Shown piece by piece: positions 9,464 to 17,260 of a DNA stretch of 64,000 bases. Each line of letters starts with the position of its first letter. Position 1 is the first letter of the stretch. Position numbers and translations under genes: made by a program. The stretch covers positions 2,108,001 through 2,172,000 of the forward strand of contig OY970288.1 in assembly GCA_963716085.1 (NCBI GenBank), written 5' to 3'. The DNA is from Persicitalea sp963716085 (GTDB lineage Bacteria; Bacteroidota; Bacteroidia; Cytophagales; Spirosomataceae). The notes beneath the pieces are model-generated. The model made no database searches. It was given only the letters and a program-made list of their open reading frames with translations, and was not told the origin of the DNA.

Positions 9464-10558
9464 TTATCTCTTTTCATCCATAATGAATTTTTGATAAAAA
9501 AAGCCTTTGTCGTGCCGCGTCAAATTTTTGGAAAAGTTTTCACAATAGCTAATTTTTCTCGGAAATACTTCCGAGATTCGGCGGGGAACCATCAGGTTCC
9601 AGTAAGCAATTTTGCCGTCATGTTCCAAGCCATCCAGCAGAGAATTCGCCGTTAGTGCGAAGGTACTTTCATCCATGTACTCAAAAATATTGGACAAATT
9701 CATATAATCAAACTTACCGTACTTCCCAGTGGTTTCGTGGGCATATCCTTCGTAGAGGCGTAATTGGCCGATATTTTCCTGAATCGTCGGGTAGTTTTCT
9801 TTATGTAAATAGTGGGGTAGCAAGTCTCCGAAACTTCCGGTCAGGGCGTAGCGCAGGATGTAATTGTCCTGCGCCAGTTCGGACGTCAGGTGGCGGGCGG
9901 CTTTGTCCAAAATAAACTGTGATACCGAACCTTCCACGTGATGCATGAACTCAGGGTCGCGGCCTATTTTTCCCATCATGTATTTGCTAAAAAAGAAACG
10001 GAACAGCAGCCGCCAACGCCAGGTGTCCCAGTGTTTTTCATAAAAAACTTCCTGCGCCGAGGCACTTTTTGGACTCAATAGTTTTTCGGTCGTTTGCCGG
10101 GAATGGATGAATGGTAGCACTTTTTGGCTGAACGTCTGAAAATACCTTTCAAACTTTCCCTGGTGAATGATTCCTTTTTCAATTAAAGAAAAATTTTGCC
10201 CCCAATAATACCGAGTGTCGGTAGTCAATTCGTGTTTCAGGGAATCAAAAACTTTGGCTCGCCGCGTCGATTCCTGAAATCCCAAAAATTCTAGCGTTTC
10301 TTCCCGGTCGAGGCGGGCGATGCACGTCTTCTTCAATTCCGTCAGGAAAAGCTGCGGGCGGCTGATGTCCGCCGCCACGACCAGCTCGGGATGGGTACTG
10401 AGCAGCGAAAAACTGTTGTCACCCGCCGAGGCGACGGATAGGATTTTGCCGCCCGCGCGGGGCGACAGTCCGCGCAGCAGCACGTCGGCGTCCTCCCAGC
10501 AATTGGCGTAGCGGATAAGGCCAAAATCGACGCGGTTTTTTAAATCCGAGTTTCTCAT
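9464..10558 (-). CDS. DUF3419 / BtaA-like 3-amino-3-carboxypropyltransferase
   Basis: Protein of 364 residues of the DUF3419 family, whose known member BtaA moves the 3-amino-3-carboxypropyl group of S-adenosylmethionine to the hydroxyl of diacylglycerol, giving a homoserine ether lipid. Hallmarks are IRYANCWEDADVL (about 15-27) and the SAM-binding SVASAGDNSFSLL (41-53), then TNIxEY-like NLSNIFEYMDE near 295. No BtaB-type methyltransferase is next to it, so a betaine lipid is not implied; the acceptor could be a prenol or another lipid alcohol. Its start overlaps the dikinase gene by 4 bp and its stop abuts the next start. Family call is firm, substrate unknown. Confidence 0.85.
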   Translation of the reverse strand: MRNSDLKNRVDFGLIRYANCWEDADVLLRGLSPRAGGKILSVASAGDNSFSLLSTHPELVVAADISRPQLFLTELKKTCIARLDREETLEFLGFQESTRRAKVFDSLKHELTTDTRYYWGQNFSLIEKGIIHQGKFERYFQTFSQKVLPFIHSRQTTEKLLSPKSASAQEVFYEKHWDTWRWRLLFRFFFSKYMMGKIGRDPEFMHHVEGSVSQFILDKAARHLTSELAQDNYILRYALTGSFGDLLPHYLHKENYPTIQENIGQLRLYEGYAHETTGKYGKFDYMNLSNIFEYMDESTFALTANSLLDGLEHDGKIAYWNLMVPRRISEVFPRKISYCENFSKNLTRHDKGFFYQKFIMDEKR

Positions 10559-13170
10559 GGCGTCAGGATTTTGATGATTCCCGTGCTGCCGTCCATCTCG
10601 ATTGCGTCGCCCGTTTTGAGCGTATCGAGCAGGCCGGTCACGCCCACGATGCAGGGCTTGCCCATTTCGCGGCTGACGATGGCCGAGTGACTCAGCAAAC
10701 TACCCCGCTCCACGACGATGCCGCCCGCCGCCGGAAAGAGCATCACCCAGCCGGGATCGGTGCTGGACGCCACCAGAATGTCGCCGTCCAGCGACGCGAC
10801 TTCCGCCGGGTCGCGCACCACCCGCACCCGGCCGCTGACCCGGCCCGGCGAGCAGCCGATGCCTTGCAAAGTACCAACGGGCGTTTCTTTTTCTTCCGCG
10901 CTGCCGGGCCTGGGCTTGAAATCGTTGGCGTGGTAGGGCGCGCCGTGGGTGGCGAAGCGTTCCGGCGGGGCATCGACGGCTTGGTAAGCGGCAAATTCCC
11001 GCCGCCGCAGGGCGACTAAGGCGGCAATGTCACCCGTGACGGAGCGGCCTTCGAGGTAGGCGAAAATCTCCTCTTTGGTAAGGTAGAAAATGGCGCGTTT
11101 GTCGGGCAGAATGCCCTCTCGATAAAACCGCTGGCCCAGTTGGCTAAAAAGCTGCCGCACGACGCCGAAGGCGCGGGTGCGTTCGTAGCGCAAGTTTTCG
11201 CGGGCGCTCACCAGCGTCCGGGTAGTTTTCAGCATCCCATTCAACCACCATTTAGCCAGCGGACGGCCCCGCAATGCCTGCGCCACTTCGCGCTCGGCGG
11301 TTTGTCTGATTTCGCTTTCCCGCTGGCTGGAAAACAACGCGTCCGTCACGCCCGACTCGGCGTAGGATTTTAGTACCCGCACGAAGCGGACGGGGTCTTG
11401 GGCGTAGGAAACGGTTTCGAGTTTCAACTCGCCCACGCACCTTTCGCCGAAGTCGGCGAGGTACTTTTCCACGTCCCGGAGGAAGGCAGCGTGGGCAGGG
11501 TTTCGGCGCAGTTCCTGCCAAATCTCTTTTTCATTTTTAGTAGTAAAAAGTTCGTGCAACGCCCGGTCGGCCACAATTTGGCTGGCCAGGCCGATGCTGC
11601 GGCGCACGGGTTCGACGGAAATGATGTCGCTGCTGCCGCAGAGCAGGTCGTTGTGCAGGTTGGGGTGGCGGTCGCCGAGGTGCTTCTCTACCTGCTTTTG
11701 CAGCATCCCGAACCAAATCATGGCAAAAAAATCGTTGAGCAGCGGGGCTTTCCATTTGTCGAGCAGCGTTTTCTCGAAATCCAGGTATAAGTCCATCAGT
11801 TCGTGCGCGTCTTTTTCGGCGTAGTCGATGGCCTTGTAGCGGGCAATCGTCCGCTCGACCAGGGCCATGAACTCCCGCCGCTTGCGGGGCAGGGCCAGGA
11901 AACGGCCCAGCATTTGGCAGGCCATCGCGACGATACTGCCCCAGGCTTTCGCCTTCGACAGGCGGTACTTTTCCGGCAGATCGAACCGCTCCTTCACGCC
12001 CATCATTTTCTCCATGTAGCGGGCGTTGAGGCTGTAACCCGGCAGCATGGCGAGCATATGGTACCAGGTTTTGAGGTTGTAATACACCCGGCCATCGAGC
12101 AGCCCCAGCGTGTTGGCAAACACGCGGCGGTTTTCCGAAATCACCCTTTCGCTCACGCCCAGGTACGCGCTGAACTGGCGGTAAGCGCCTTCGTAGGAAG
12201 AGCTGATGAAGGAAAACGTGAGCGGCGTCGTGACGCCCGGATACGACTCGATGATGTTGCTGTTGTCCCACAGCACGTACGCGCCCTTTTTACCGACGTT
12301 CGTTTGGCCCAAAGTCGTGACGGGACGGGTTTGGAGCAAAAATAACTTGTCGTCTTGGTAGGCAAACTCCACGTCCTGCGGCTGGCCCAACTCGGCTTGC
12401 AGCCGGTCGAGAATTTTTACCAATTCAAGAATCTGCGTGTCGTTCAGGGTGGGGTTGTCTTGTAGTTTTGGCGGAACGGGCGTCAGAACTACCCCGCCTT
12501 TATTCTGCTTATTAAAGGTGGTTTGCTGCGTTTTGTGGGCGAGCTGCACTGTGATTTGGCCGTTTTTCACCACATAATGGTCGGCGTCGAGCGCACCGGA
12601 AACCAGCCCTTCGCCCAGGCCGTACACGGCGTCGATGATTTTCTCGTCCGTTTTACCATTCACCGGATTGGCCCCGAAGGCCACGCCCGACACGTCGGCA
12701 TTAATCATTTCCTGCACGATGATAGCCATTCCGCCCTGCGCGGGGAGCCCGTGGTGCTGACGGTACTTGGCGACCCTCGGCGCGTAGGCGGAAAGCCACA
12801 CGGCCCGGATTTTCTCCGCCAAATCCTCGGGCTTGACAAACAGATAACTCTCGAACAATCCGGCGAAAGAGAAGTCTGTGCCGTCTTCGCCCAGCGCCGA
12901 GGAGCGCACCGCAAAGTACCGGGCGGACGGCAACCCGGCGCGTACTTGGGAAATGAATTTTTTAGGGAAATTGAGTGCCGCGATGCCGTTGACCAGGGCT
13001 TCGCCGTGGGTACTTTGCACCTCCATCGGCAGTAACTCGTGCAGTATATCAGCCGGAATAACGACAAAATTCGGGACGGGCAACCCCAGCTTTTCCAAGC
13101 GCATCAGGTTTTGGGCCTTGCCGCCGTAGGTGGCGTTGTCCGCGTAGTCGCTTTCGGTGAGGTGCATCAT
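10555..13170 (-). CDS. Rifampicin-phosphotransferase-like / PEP-synthase-like dikinase
   Basis: Multidomain phosphotransferase of 871 residues. An N-terminal ATP-grasp PEP/pyruvate-binding domain (about 1-310, with GGKAQNLMRLEKLG and DVEFAYQDDKLFLLQTRPV) is followed by a middle domain of about 450 residues without a familiar motif. A C-terminal swivelling phosphohistidine domain holds the probable catalytic His828 in ERGSLLSHSAIVSREMGKP. There is no C-terminal TIM-barrel PEP-binding domain as in true PEP synthase; order and length match rifampicin phosphotransferases, where the middle domain binds the acceptor. The start at 13170 is chosen because its ATGA overlaps the prenyltransferase stop; 22 codons upstream in frame lie inside that gene. 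A lipid or prenyl-phosphate acceptor is a guess from context. Confidence 0.85.
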   Translation of the reverse strand: MMHLTESDYADNATYGGKAQNLMRLEKLGLPVPNFVVIPADILHELLPMEVQSTHGEALVNGIAALNFPKKFISQVRAGLPSARYFAVRSSALGEDGTDFSFAGLFESYLFVKPEDLAEKIRAVWLSAYAPRVAKYRQHHGLPAQGGMAIIVQEMINADVSGVAFGANPVNGKTDEKIIDAVYGLGEGLVSGALDADHYVVKNGQITVQLAHKTQQTTFNKQNKGGVVLTPVPPKLQDNPTLNDTQILELVKILDRLQAELGQPQDVEFAYQDDKLFLLQTRPVTTLGQTNVGKKGAYVLWDNSNIIESYPGVTTPLTFSFISSSYEGAYRQFSAYLGVSERVISENRRVFANTLGLLDGRVYYNLKTWYHMLAMLPGYSLNARYMEKMMGVKERFDLPEKYRLSKAKAWGSIVAMACQMLGRFLALPRKRREFMALVERTIARYKAIDYAEKDAHELMDLYLDFEKTLLDKWKAPLLNDFFAMIWFGMLQKQVEKHLGDRHPNLHNDLLCGSSDIISVEPVRRSIGLASQIVADRALHELFTTKNEKEIWQELRRNPAHAAFLRDVEKYLADFGERCVGELKLETVSYAQDPVRFVRVLKSYAESGVTDALFSSQRESEIRQTAEREVAQALRGRPLAKWWLNGMLKTTRTLVSARENLRYERTRAFGVVRQLFSQLGQRFYREGILPDKRAIFYLTKEEIFAYLEGRSVTGDIAALVALRRREFAAYQAVDAPPERFATHGAPYHANDFKPRPGSAEEKETPVGTLQGIGCSPGRVSGRVRVVRDPAEVASLDGDILVASSTDPGWVMLFPAAGGIVVERGSLLSHSAIVSREMGKPCIVGVTGLLDTLKTGDAIEMDGSTGIIKILTP

Positions 13171-14141
13171 GGGGCGAAGAGAAGTCGGGAAAGCATCGGC
13201 CCGCCGCCGAGGGTCAGGTACATTCCGATGGTCCACAGGGCGGAGGCGTACTCGATCAGCTTGGCGTTTCGGGCATTTTTTTTATTCAAAAACAAAATCG
13301 CGGGCAGCGCACAAAGTACGAAAATAACGCCCAGCACCAGCAACGCCACCCGGCCGTATCCCGCAAAAATAGCGGCCACCACACTCAGTACCAGCGTGAC
13401 TAGCAACACCGCCAGCCACAGTCCCACGGCGCGGTCAGCCCCGAGCATGGCCGAGTAGGTAAGCACACCCGACGACTCGCCTTCCGGCGTTCTGATTTTG
13501 CGGCCCACTTCCAACACGACGCCGTTCATGTAGCTGACGACGAAGAAAAACAGCAGCCCGACGGGAGCGGCGGCACCCGCCAGCAGCCAGTCCAGCCCGC
13601 TGGCGTACACATCGACCAGCGGGATGATGAACATATGCGACACCACGTACCAGAATTGATGTTTTTTCAGCCAATCCGAGACGAAAAACTCCTTGCCCAT
13701 CAGCAATAAGTAGCCAATGACCAGGCCAAGAATCAGCAGCATTTTTGGGAAAAAGTACAGGTTCAGCCCGACCAGCAGCAGGGCCAGGATACCGCCCGCC
13801 CCGGCCAGTTCCCACAGCGAGACCAGCCCCCGGGGCACGGGCAGTTCGGGGCGGTAGCGGGCGTCGTCTTCGGCGTCCTTGAACTCGTCGAACACCCGCA
13901 CCAAAAAGAAAAGCGACACGGTGGTGAAGACACCCACGGCAAACGTCCGCCCGTCCACGAAGCCCCCGGCCCCCCGGCAAATCCGGGAGTAGGAAACCGC
14001 CGAAAAGCTGAACGCCGCCACCAGCAGCCCGTGGCCGAGCAGCGGGAAACGCTCTTTTTGATAAATAAATAACCGTCGCCACAGCGGAGCGGAATTTTCG
14101 CCCGGTTGGCTGAAGTGGTTCCTGGGTCGGACGTCGGTCAT
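13167..14141 (-). CDS. UbiA-family prenyltransferase homologue
   Basis: Integral membrane protein of 324 residues with several hydrophobic helices. The first Asp-rich motif is D85-x3-D89-x3-D93 (DEFKDAEDD), followed by RPELPVPRGLV, matching the UbiA pattern of NDxxDxxxD before RPxxxG. The position of the second Asp motif reads EVGRKIRTPEGE (211-222) followed by GVLTYSAMLG, so the usual DxxxD is replaced. UbiA enzymes move a prenyl group from prenyl diphosphate to an acceptor inside the membrane. The start at 14141 overlaps the HMG-CoA reductase stop by 4 bp and the stop overlaps the dikinase start by 4 bp. A longer frame to 15011 exists but its N-terminal part is a shadow of the reductase gene. 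Confidence 0.85.
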   Translation of the reverse strand: MTDVRPRNHFSQPGENSAPLWRRLFIYQKERFPLLGHGLLVAAFSFSAVSYSRICRGAGGFVDGRTFAVGVFTTVSLFFLVRVFDEFKDAEDDARYRPELPVPRGLVSLWELAGAGGILALLLVGLNLYFFPKMLLILGLVIGYLLLMGKEFFVSDWLKKHQFWYVVSHMFIIPLVDVYASGLDWLLAGAAAPVGLLFFFVVSYMNGVVLEVGRKIRTPEGESSGVLTYSAMLGADRAVGLWLAVLLVTLVLSVVAAIFAGYGRVALLVLGVIFVLCALPAILFLNKKNARNAKLIEYASALWTIGMYLTLGGGPMLSRLLFAP

Positions 14142-15415
14142 GGCTTGCGGCCCAGTTTTTGGTGGGCCTGGGCAAACTGCCCGGCGGCCAGGGCGGCGGC
14201 GATGGAGAGCTCGCCCGCCAGCACCAACGCCCCGCAGAGTTCGGCAAACTTCCGGGCTTTCCCAGTTCCGTAGCAGTCCATAAGTTCCAGGCATTCGCGC
14301 TGGGTGGGGAGCGAAGTGCCGCCGCCCACGGTGCCCACGATGAGGTTGGGCAGGGTCACGGCGGCGTACAGGCTGCCGTCGTTGGTCAGCTCCATGCGGG
14401 TGATGCCCACGGCGGCCTCGGCCACGCAGGCGGCATCCTGCCCCGTAGCGATGAACAGCGCGGCCAGGCCGTTGGCGTAATGCCCCTGCGCCCCGATGGA
14501 GCCGCTCTGGATGGTGCCGACCGTCGAAGACCGCCAGTAGCGCTCCATGGCTACGGGAGTAGTTTTCAGCACTTCGGCGACGATGGTCGCGTTCAGCGTG
14601 ATTTCGGCGGTCACTTTCTTGCCGCGCACGTTGCGGAACGACTGGGCGGTGGCCTTTTTGTCGCCGGAGTAGTTGCCCTCGATGAACCAGCATTCGGGCT
14701 GCACGGGGGCGTGGGCCACGATGTGCCGGCAAATGGCGTCGGTGCAAATCGTGACCATATTTTGCCCGGCGGCGTCGCCCGTCTGGTAGTCGAAGGTGAG
14801 GATGAGCTGATTGCCCTCGATGTTGGCCTTCATGTCGGTCAGTTCGGCGTAGCGGCTGTTTTCGCGGGTGATGCGCTTGAAGTCGTCTAGTTTTTTCAGC
14901 GTCCAGATCAGGAAAGTACCTAACTCGCCGAGGTTGGCAAACTTGAACAGCGGCGACCGCTGGACGCCTTCGATCAGGCAAATGGAGGTAGCGCCCCCGG
15001 CCAGGTAACACGCCCGGCTGCCCCGGTGGTAGGAGGCCAGCAAAGTGCCCTCGCTGGTGGCCAGCGGAAGGTAAAAATCACCCTTGGCGGCAGAACCAAG
15101 CACCTTCAAAGGCCCGACGACCCCGGTCGGGACGAGGGTCATGCCTATAAAGTTCTCGATGTTGCCGTGCAGTACCGCCGGATCGCAGAATCTTTTGTTC
15201 CCGGTCAGGAAGTCGAACTGGTGGCCCGTTTTCCGTTGCAAGAAATCCAGCCGCTGCCGCGTGCCTTCCGGCGAAACGGGAGTTTCGTTGGGTAGTTTCT
15301 CGCTTGGTTTTCCTTCGGTGGATTTATTTTTTACGGCCTCGATCAATTCTTTCGTCTCCCTCGGGACACCGAGGGCCAAAAGGGCTTTCCTAGTCATTTC
15401 GCTGGAAGAGGACAT
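14138..15415 (-). CDS. Hydroxymethylglutaryl-CoA reductase, class I-like
   Basis: Enzyme of 425 residues that would reduce HMG-CoA to mevalonate with two NAD(P)H. All four catalytic residues can be placed: E122 in PLATSEGTLLAS, K253 in GDKKATAQ, D327 in ATGQDAACV and H418 in LAAGQFAQAH. The nucleotide loop GTVGGGT is at 361-367 and the substrate loop ENFIGMTLVPTGVVGPL at 87-103. The normally conserved DAMGMN reads DAAGQN (214-219). No other mevalonate-pathway gene lies nearby, so the enzyme may feed a dedicated product. It is the first gene of a seven-gene operon; the stop overlaps the prenyltransferase start (ATGA). The 70 bp upstream hold a weak TAATATTG box that could serve as a promoter. 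Confidence 0.92.
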   Translation of the reverse strand: MSSSSEMTRKALLALGVPRETKELIEAVKNKSTEGKPSEKLPNETPVSPEGTRQRLDFLQRKTGHQFDFLTGNKRFCDPAVLHGNIENFIGMTLVPTGVVGPLKVLGSAAKGDFYLPLATSEGTLLASYHRGSRACYLAGGATSICLIEGVQRSPLFKFANLGELGTFLIWTLKKLDDFKRITRENSRYAELTDMKANIEGNQLILTFDYQTGDAAGQNMVTICTDAICRHIVAHAPVQPECWFIEGNYSGDKKATAQSFRNVRGKKVTAEITLNATIVAEVLKTTPVAMERYWRSSTVGTIQSGSIGAQGHYANGLAALFIATGQDAACVAEAAVGITRMELTNDGSLYAAVTLPNLIVGTVGGGTSLPTQRECLELMDCYGTGKARKFAELCGALVLAGELSIAAALAAGQFAQAHQKLGRKP

Positions 15416-15485
15416 AGAGGGTTCAGTTTTTGCCGGAAAAGATAGCCAATATTATTTTTGGAAAAGCAGAGATGAAAAATACAAA

Positions 15486-16979
15486 CTACCTGTATAAACC
15501 CGTATCTCCTTTTTCCAAAATCGGCATCAACTTCTGTACTACTTCGGGATTTGCCTCGGCGATGTTTTTATTTTCGTGCGGGTCGGTGGTGTGGTCGTAG
15601 AGTTCGAGCGTGGGTAGTTCTTGTCGAAAGTACTTCGTGAAGCGGTAGCGGTCCGTGCGAACGCTGATGCCTTGGTTGTAGTAGCTGTAAGCGACGTTTT
15701 GCCAGGCGGGATTTTTTTCTTTACCCAGCAGTTTTACAAAACTCTTGCCGTCGAGTTGGGCGATGGGCTGCTGGCCGCAGAGTTCGAGCAGGCTGGGGTA
15801 GATGTCGATGCTGCTGACGATTTCGTCGCGCTTTTGGCCTTTCTCGCCCGGATTTTTCACCATCAAGACACTTCGGACGGCTTTTTCAAAAACAGTGTGC
15901 TTGCCCCATACGCGGTAGTCGCCGAGTTGCCAGCCGTGGTCGCTCCAAAGTACCACGACGGTGTTTTTGTCCAGACCCAGGTTTTTCAATTCAGTGAGTA
16001 CTTTGCCCACCTGCGCGTCGGTGTAGCTCACGCTGGCGTAGTAGCCGTGGCGTAATTTGCGGGCGTAGGCGTCGGAAACGGGCTTTTCCAACGTAGCCTT
16101 TTCTTCGCCCAATTGATATTGGTTGAACTCACCATTGTTTTGCAAGCTGGCGGCATTCACGTTCTCAGGAATATCGGGTGAGGGCGTGAGTGAGATTTTC
16201 GACTCGTCGTACAAATCCCAGTACTTCTTGGGCGCGGTGAAGGGTAAGTGCGGCTTGAAGAAGCCGACGGCGAGGAAGAAAGGCTCTTTTTTTTCAGCGA
16301 GTTCTTTGAGTTTGGTCACGGCTAGTTTCGCGCTCAATCCGTCGGGATAGCCCTCATCGTCCACATCGGCGCTTTCGTAGGGCTTTACCTGCTTGTTGCG
16401 GCTTTGGCGGTTGGAGCCGTCGGCGTAGCCGAAGAAAGCGTTGTGGCCCGTCCCCCACTTGCCGTGGTCGAACAGCATTTCGTCCCAACTGTGGGGTACT
16501 TCCAACTGGTCGCTGATGGGTTCCTCGTAGCCATAGACGTAGCCGTCGGGCATATGGCTGATCTTGCCGATACCCACCGTGTAGTACCCGCTGCGGCGCA
16601 GGTGATCGACGAAGGTTTCGGGTACTTCGGTGCGGGCTTTGCGGCTCATTTCAGTGATGAAGGCATTATTACTGATCTCGGCGGGCGTCATGGGCCGCTT
16701 GCCCGTCAGCAAAGCGTAGCGCGAGGCACCGCAGGTAGGTACCGCTACATAATGCCGCGTAAAAACCGTCGAACCCGCTGCCAGCGCGTCAATGTTCGGC
16801 GAGTGGATGTCGGAATTGCCGTAGCAGTTCAGGTCGGGCCGCAGGTCGTCGATGCAGATGAAAAGGACGTTGGGGGGATTCGGTGGTGTTTCGGCGAGCG
16901 GGCTTTCGGCGTTCTGGATACTGCCGGCCAGGATGGTAGTTGCGAGCAGGGCGGCGGCAATTAGGAATATTTTGTTCAT
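15486..16979 (-). CDS. Sulfatase, iduronate-2-sulfatase-like, secreted
   Basis: Type I formylglycine sulfatase of 497 residues that hydrolyses sulfate esters, probably on a glycan in the periplasm. A signal peptide covers about 1-24. Metal-binding LFICIDDLRPDLNCYG (39-54) and the sulfatase signature CGASR with Cys83, to be converted to formylglycine, are visible, followed by LLTGKRP. The metal-binding DHGWQLGDY motif lies further on. The FICIDDLRPD wording is typical of the iduronate-2-sulfatase-like subfamily. The start at 16979 gives a clean signal peptide; 15 more in-frame codons upstream do not. It lies 70 bp before the HMG-CoA reductase gene on the same strand but is functionally closer to the SusC/SusD locus. 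Confidence 0.9.
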   Translation of the reverse strand: MNKIFLIAAALLATTILAGSIQNAESPLAETPPNPPNVLFICIDDLRPDLNCYGNSDIHSPNIDALAAGSTVFTRHYVAVPTCGASRYALLTGKRPMTPAEISNNAFITEMSRKARTEVPETFVDHLRRSGYYTVGIGKISHMPDGYVYGYEEPISDQLEVPHSWDEMLFDHGKWGTGHNAFFGYADGSNRQSRNKQVKPYESADVDDEGYPDGLSAKLAVTKLKELAEKKEPFFLAVGFFKPHLPFTAPKKYWDLYDESKISLTPSPDIPENVNAASLQNNGEFNQYQLGEEKATLEKPVSDAYARKLRHGYYASVSYTDAQVGKVLTELKNLGLDKNTVVVLWSDHGWQLGDYRVWGKHTVFEKAVRSVLMVKNPGEKGQKRDEIVSSIDIYPSLLELCGQQPIAQLDGKSFVKLLGKEKNPAWQNVAYSYYNQGISVRTDRYRFTKYFRQELPTLELYDHTTDPHENKNIAEANPEVVQKLMPILEKGDTGLYR

Positions 16980-17092
16980 TTTACTGTTATTGGGATTGGA
17001 AAGGTCAGTTTGATATAGACTCATTGATAAAAATTAAAAGTCCATTGACTACTGTCAAACTATTCGTATTTTGCTGAAAAATAGCTAAAACC

Positions 17093-17260
17093 ATGGAAAC
17101 GCCAACCAAATCTATGAGCGGCATCGAGTTCGTTCGCCATTTAATGAAAGTAAAAGAGCAAGCCCAGCGCGATGCGGAAGAAAGCTACCGCAATGATCCG
17201 GAAGTCCGAGCGGTGGTGGAAAAATTGAAAAAAATCAATGGAAAGCAAAAAGCCGAGTAA
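17093..17260 (+). CDS. Small basic/acidic helical protein, partner of the DUF6169-like gene
   Basis: Short open frame of 55 residues beginning METPTKSMSGIEF and ending GKQKAE. It is highly charged and predicted helical (KVKEQAQRDAEESYRNDPEV). Its end overlaps the start of the next gene by 23 bp in another frame, which points to translational coupling and a two-gene unit. Small size and overlap resemble antitoxin-first toxin-antitoxin modules, but no known antitoxin fold is recognised. It is divergent from the sulfatase gene, with about 110 bp between them. Confidence 0.6.
   Translation: METPTKSMSGIEFVRHLMKVKEQAQRDAEESYRNDPEVRAVVEKLKKINGKQKAE

Noticed and set aside
10555..13170. True phosphoenolpyruvate synthase for gluconeogenesis
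   Set aside because: The C-terminal PEP-binding TIM barrel is missing and the domain order is that of rifampicin phosphotransferases.
13167..15011. 614-codon frame starting far upstream of the UbiA-like gene
   Set aside because: Its first 290 codons overlap the HMG-CoA reductase gene in another frame and give Arg/His/Pro-rich nonsense; the ATG at 14141 overlaps the reductase stop by 4 bp as usual in this operon.
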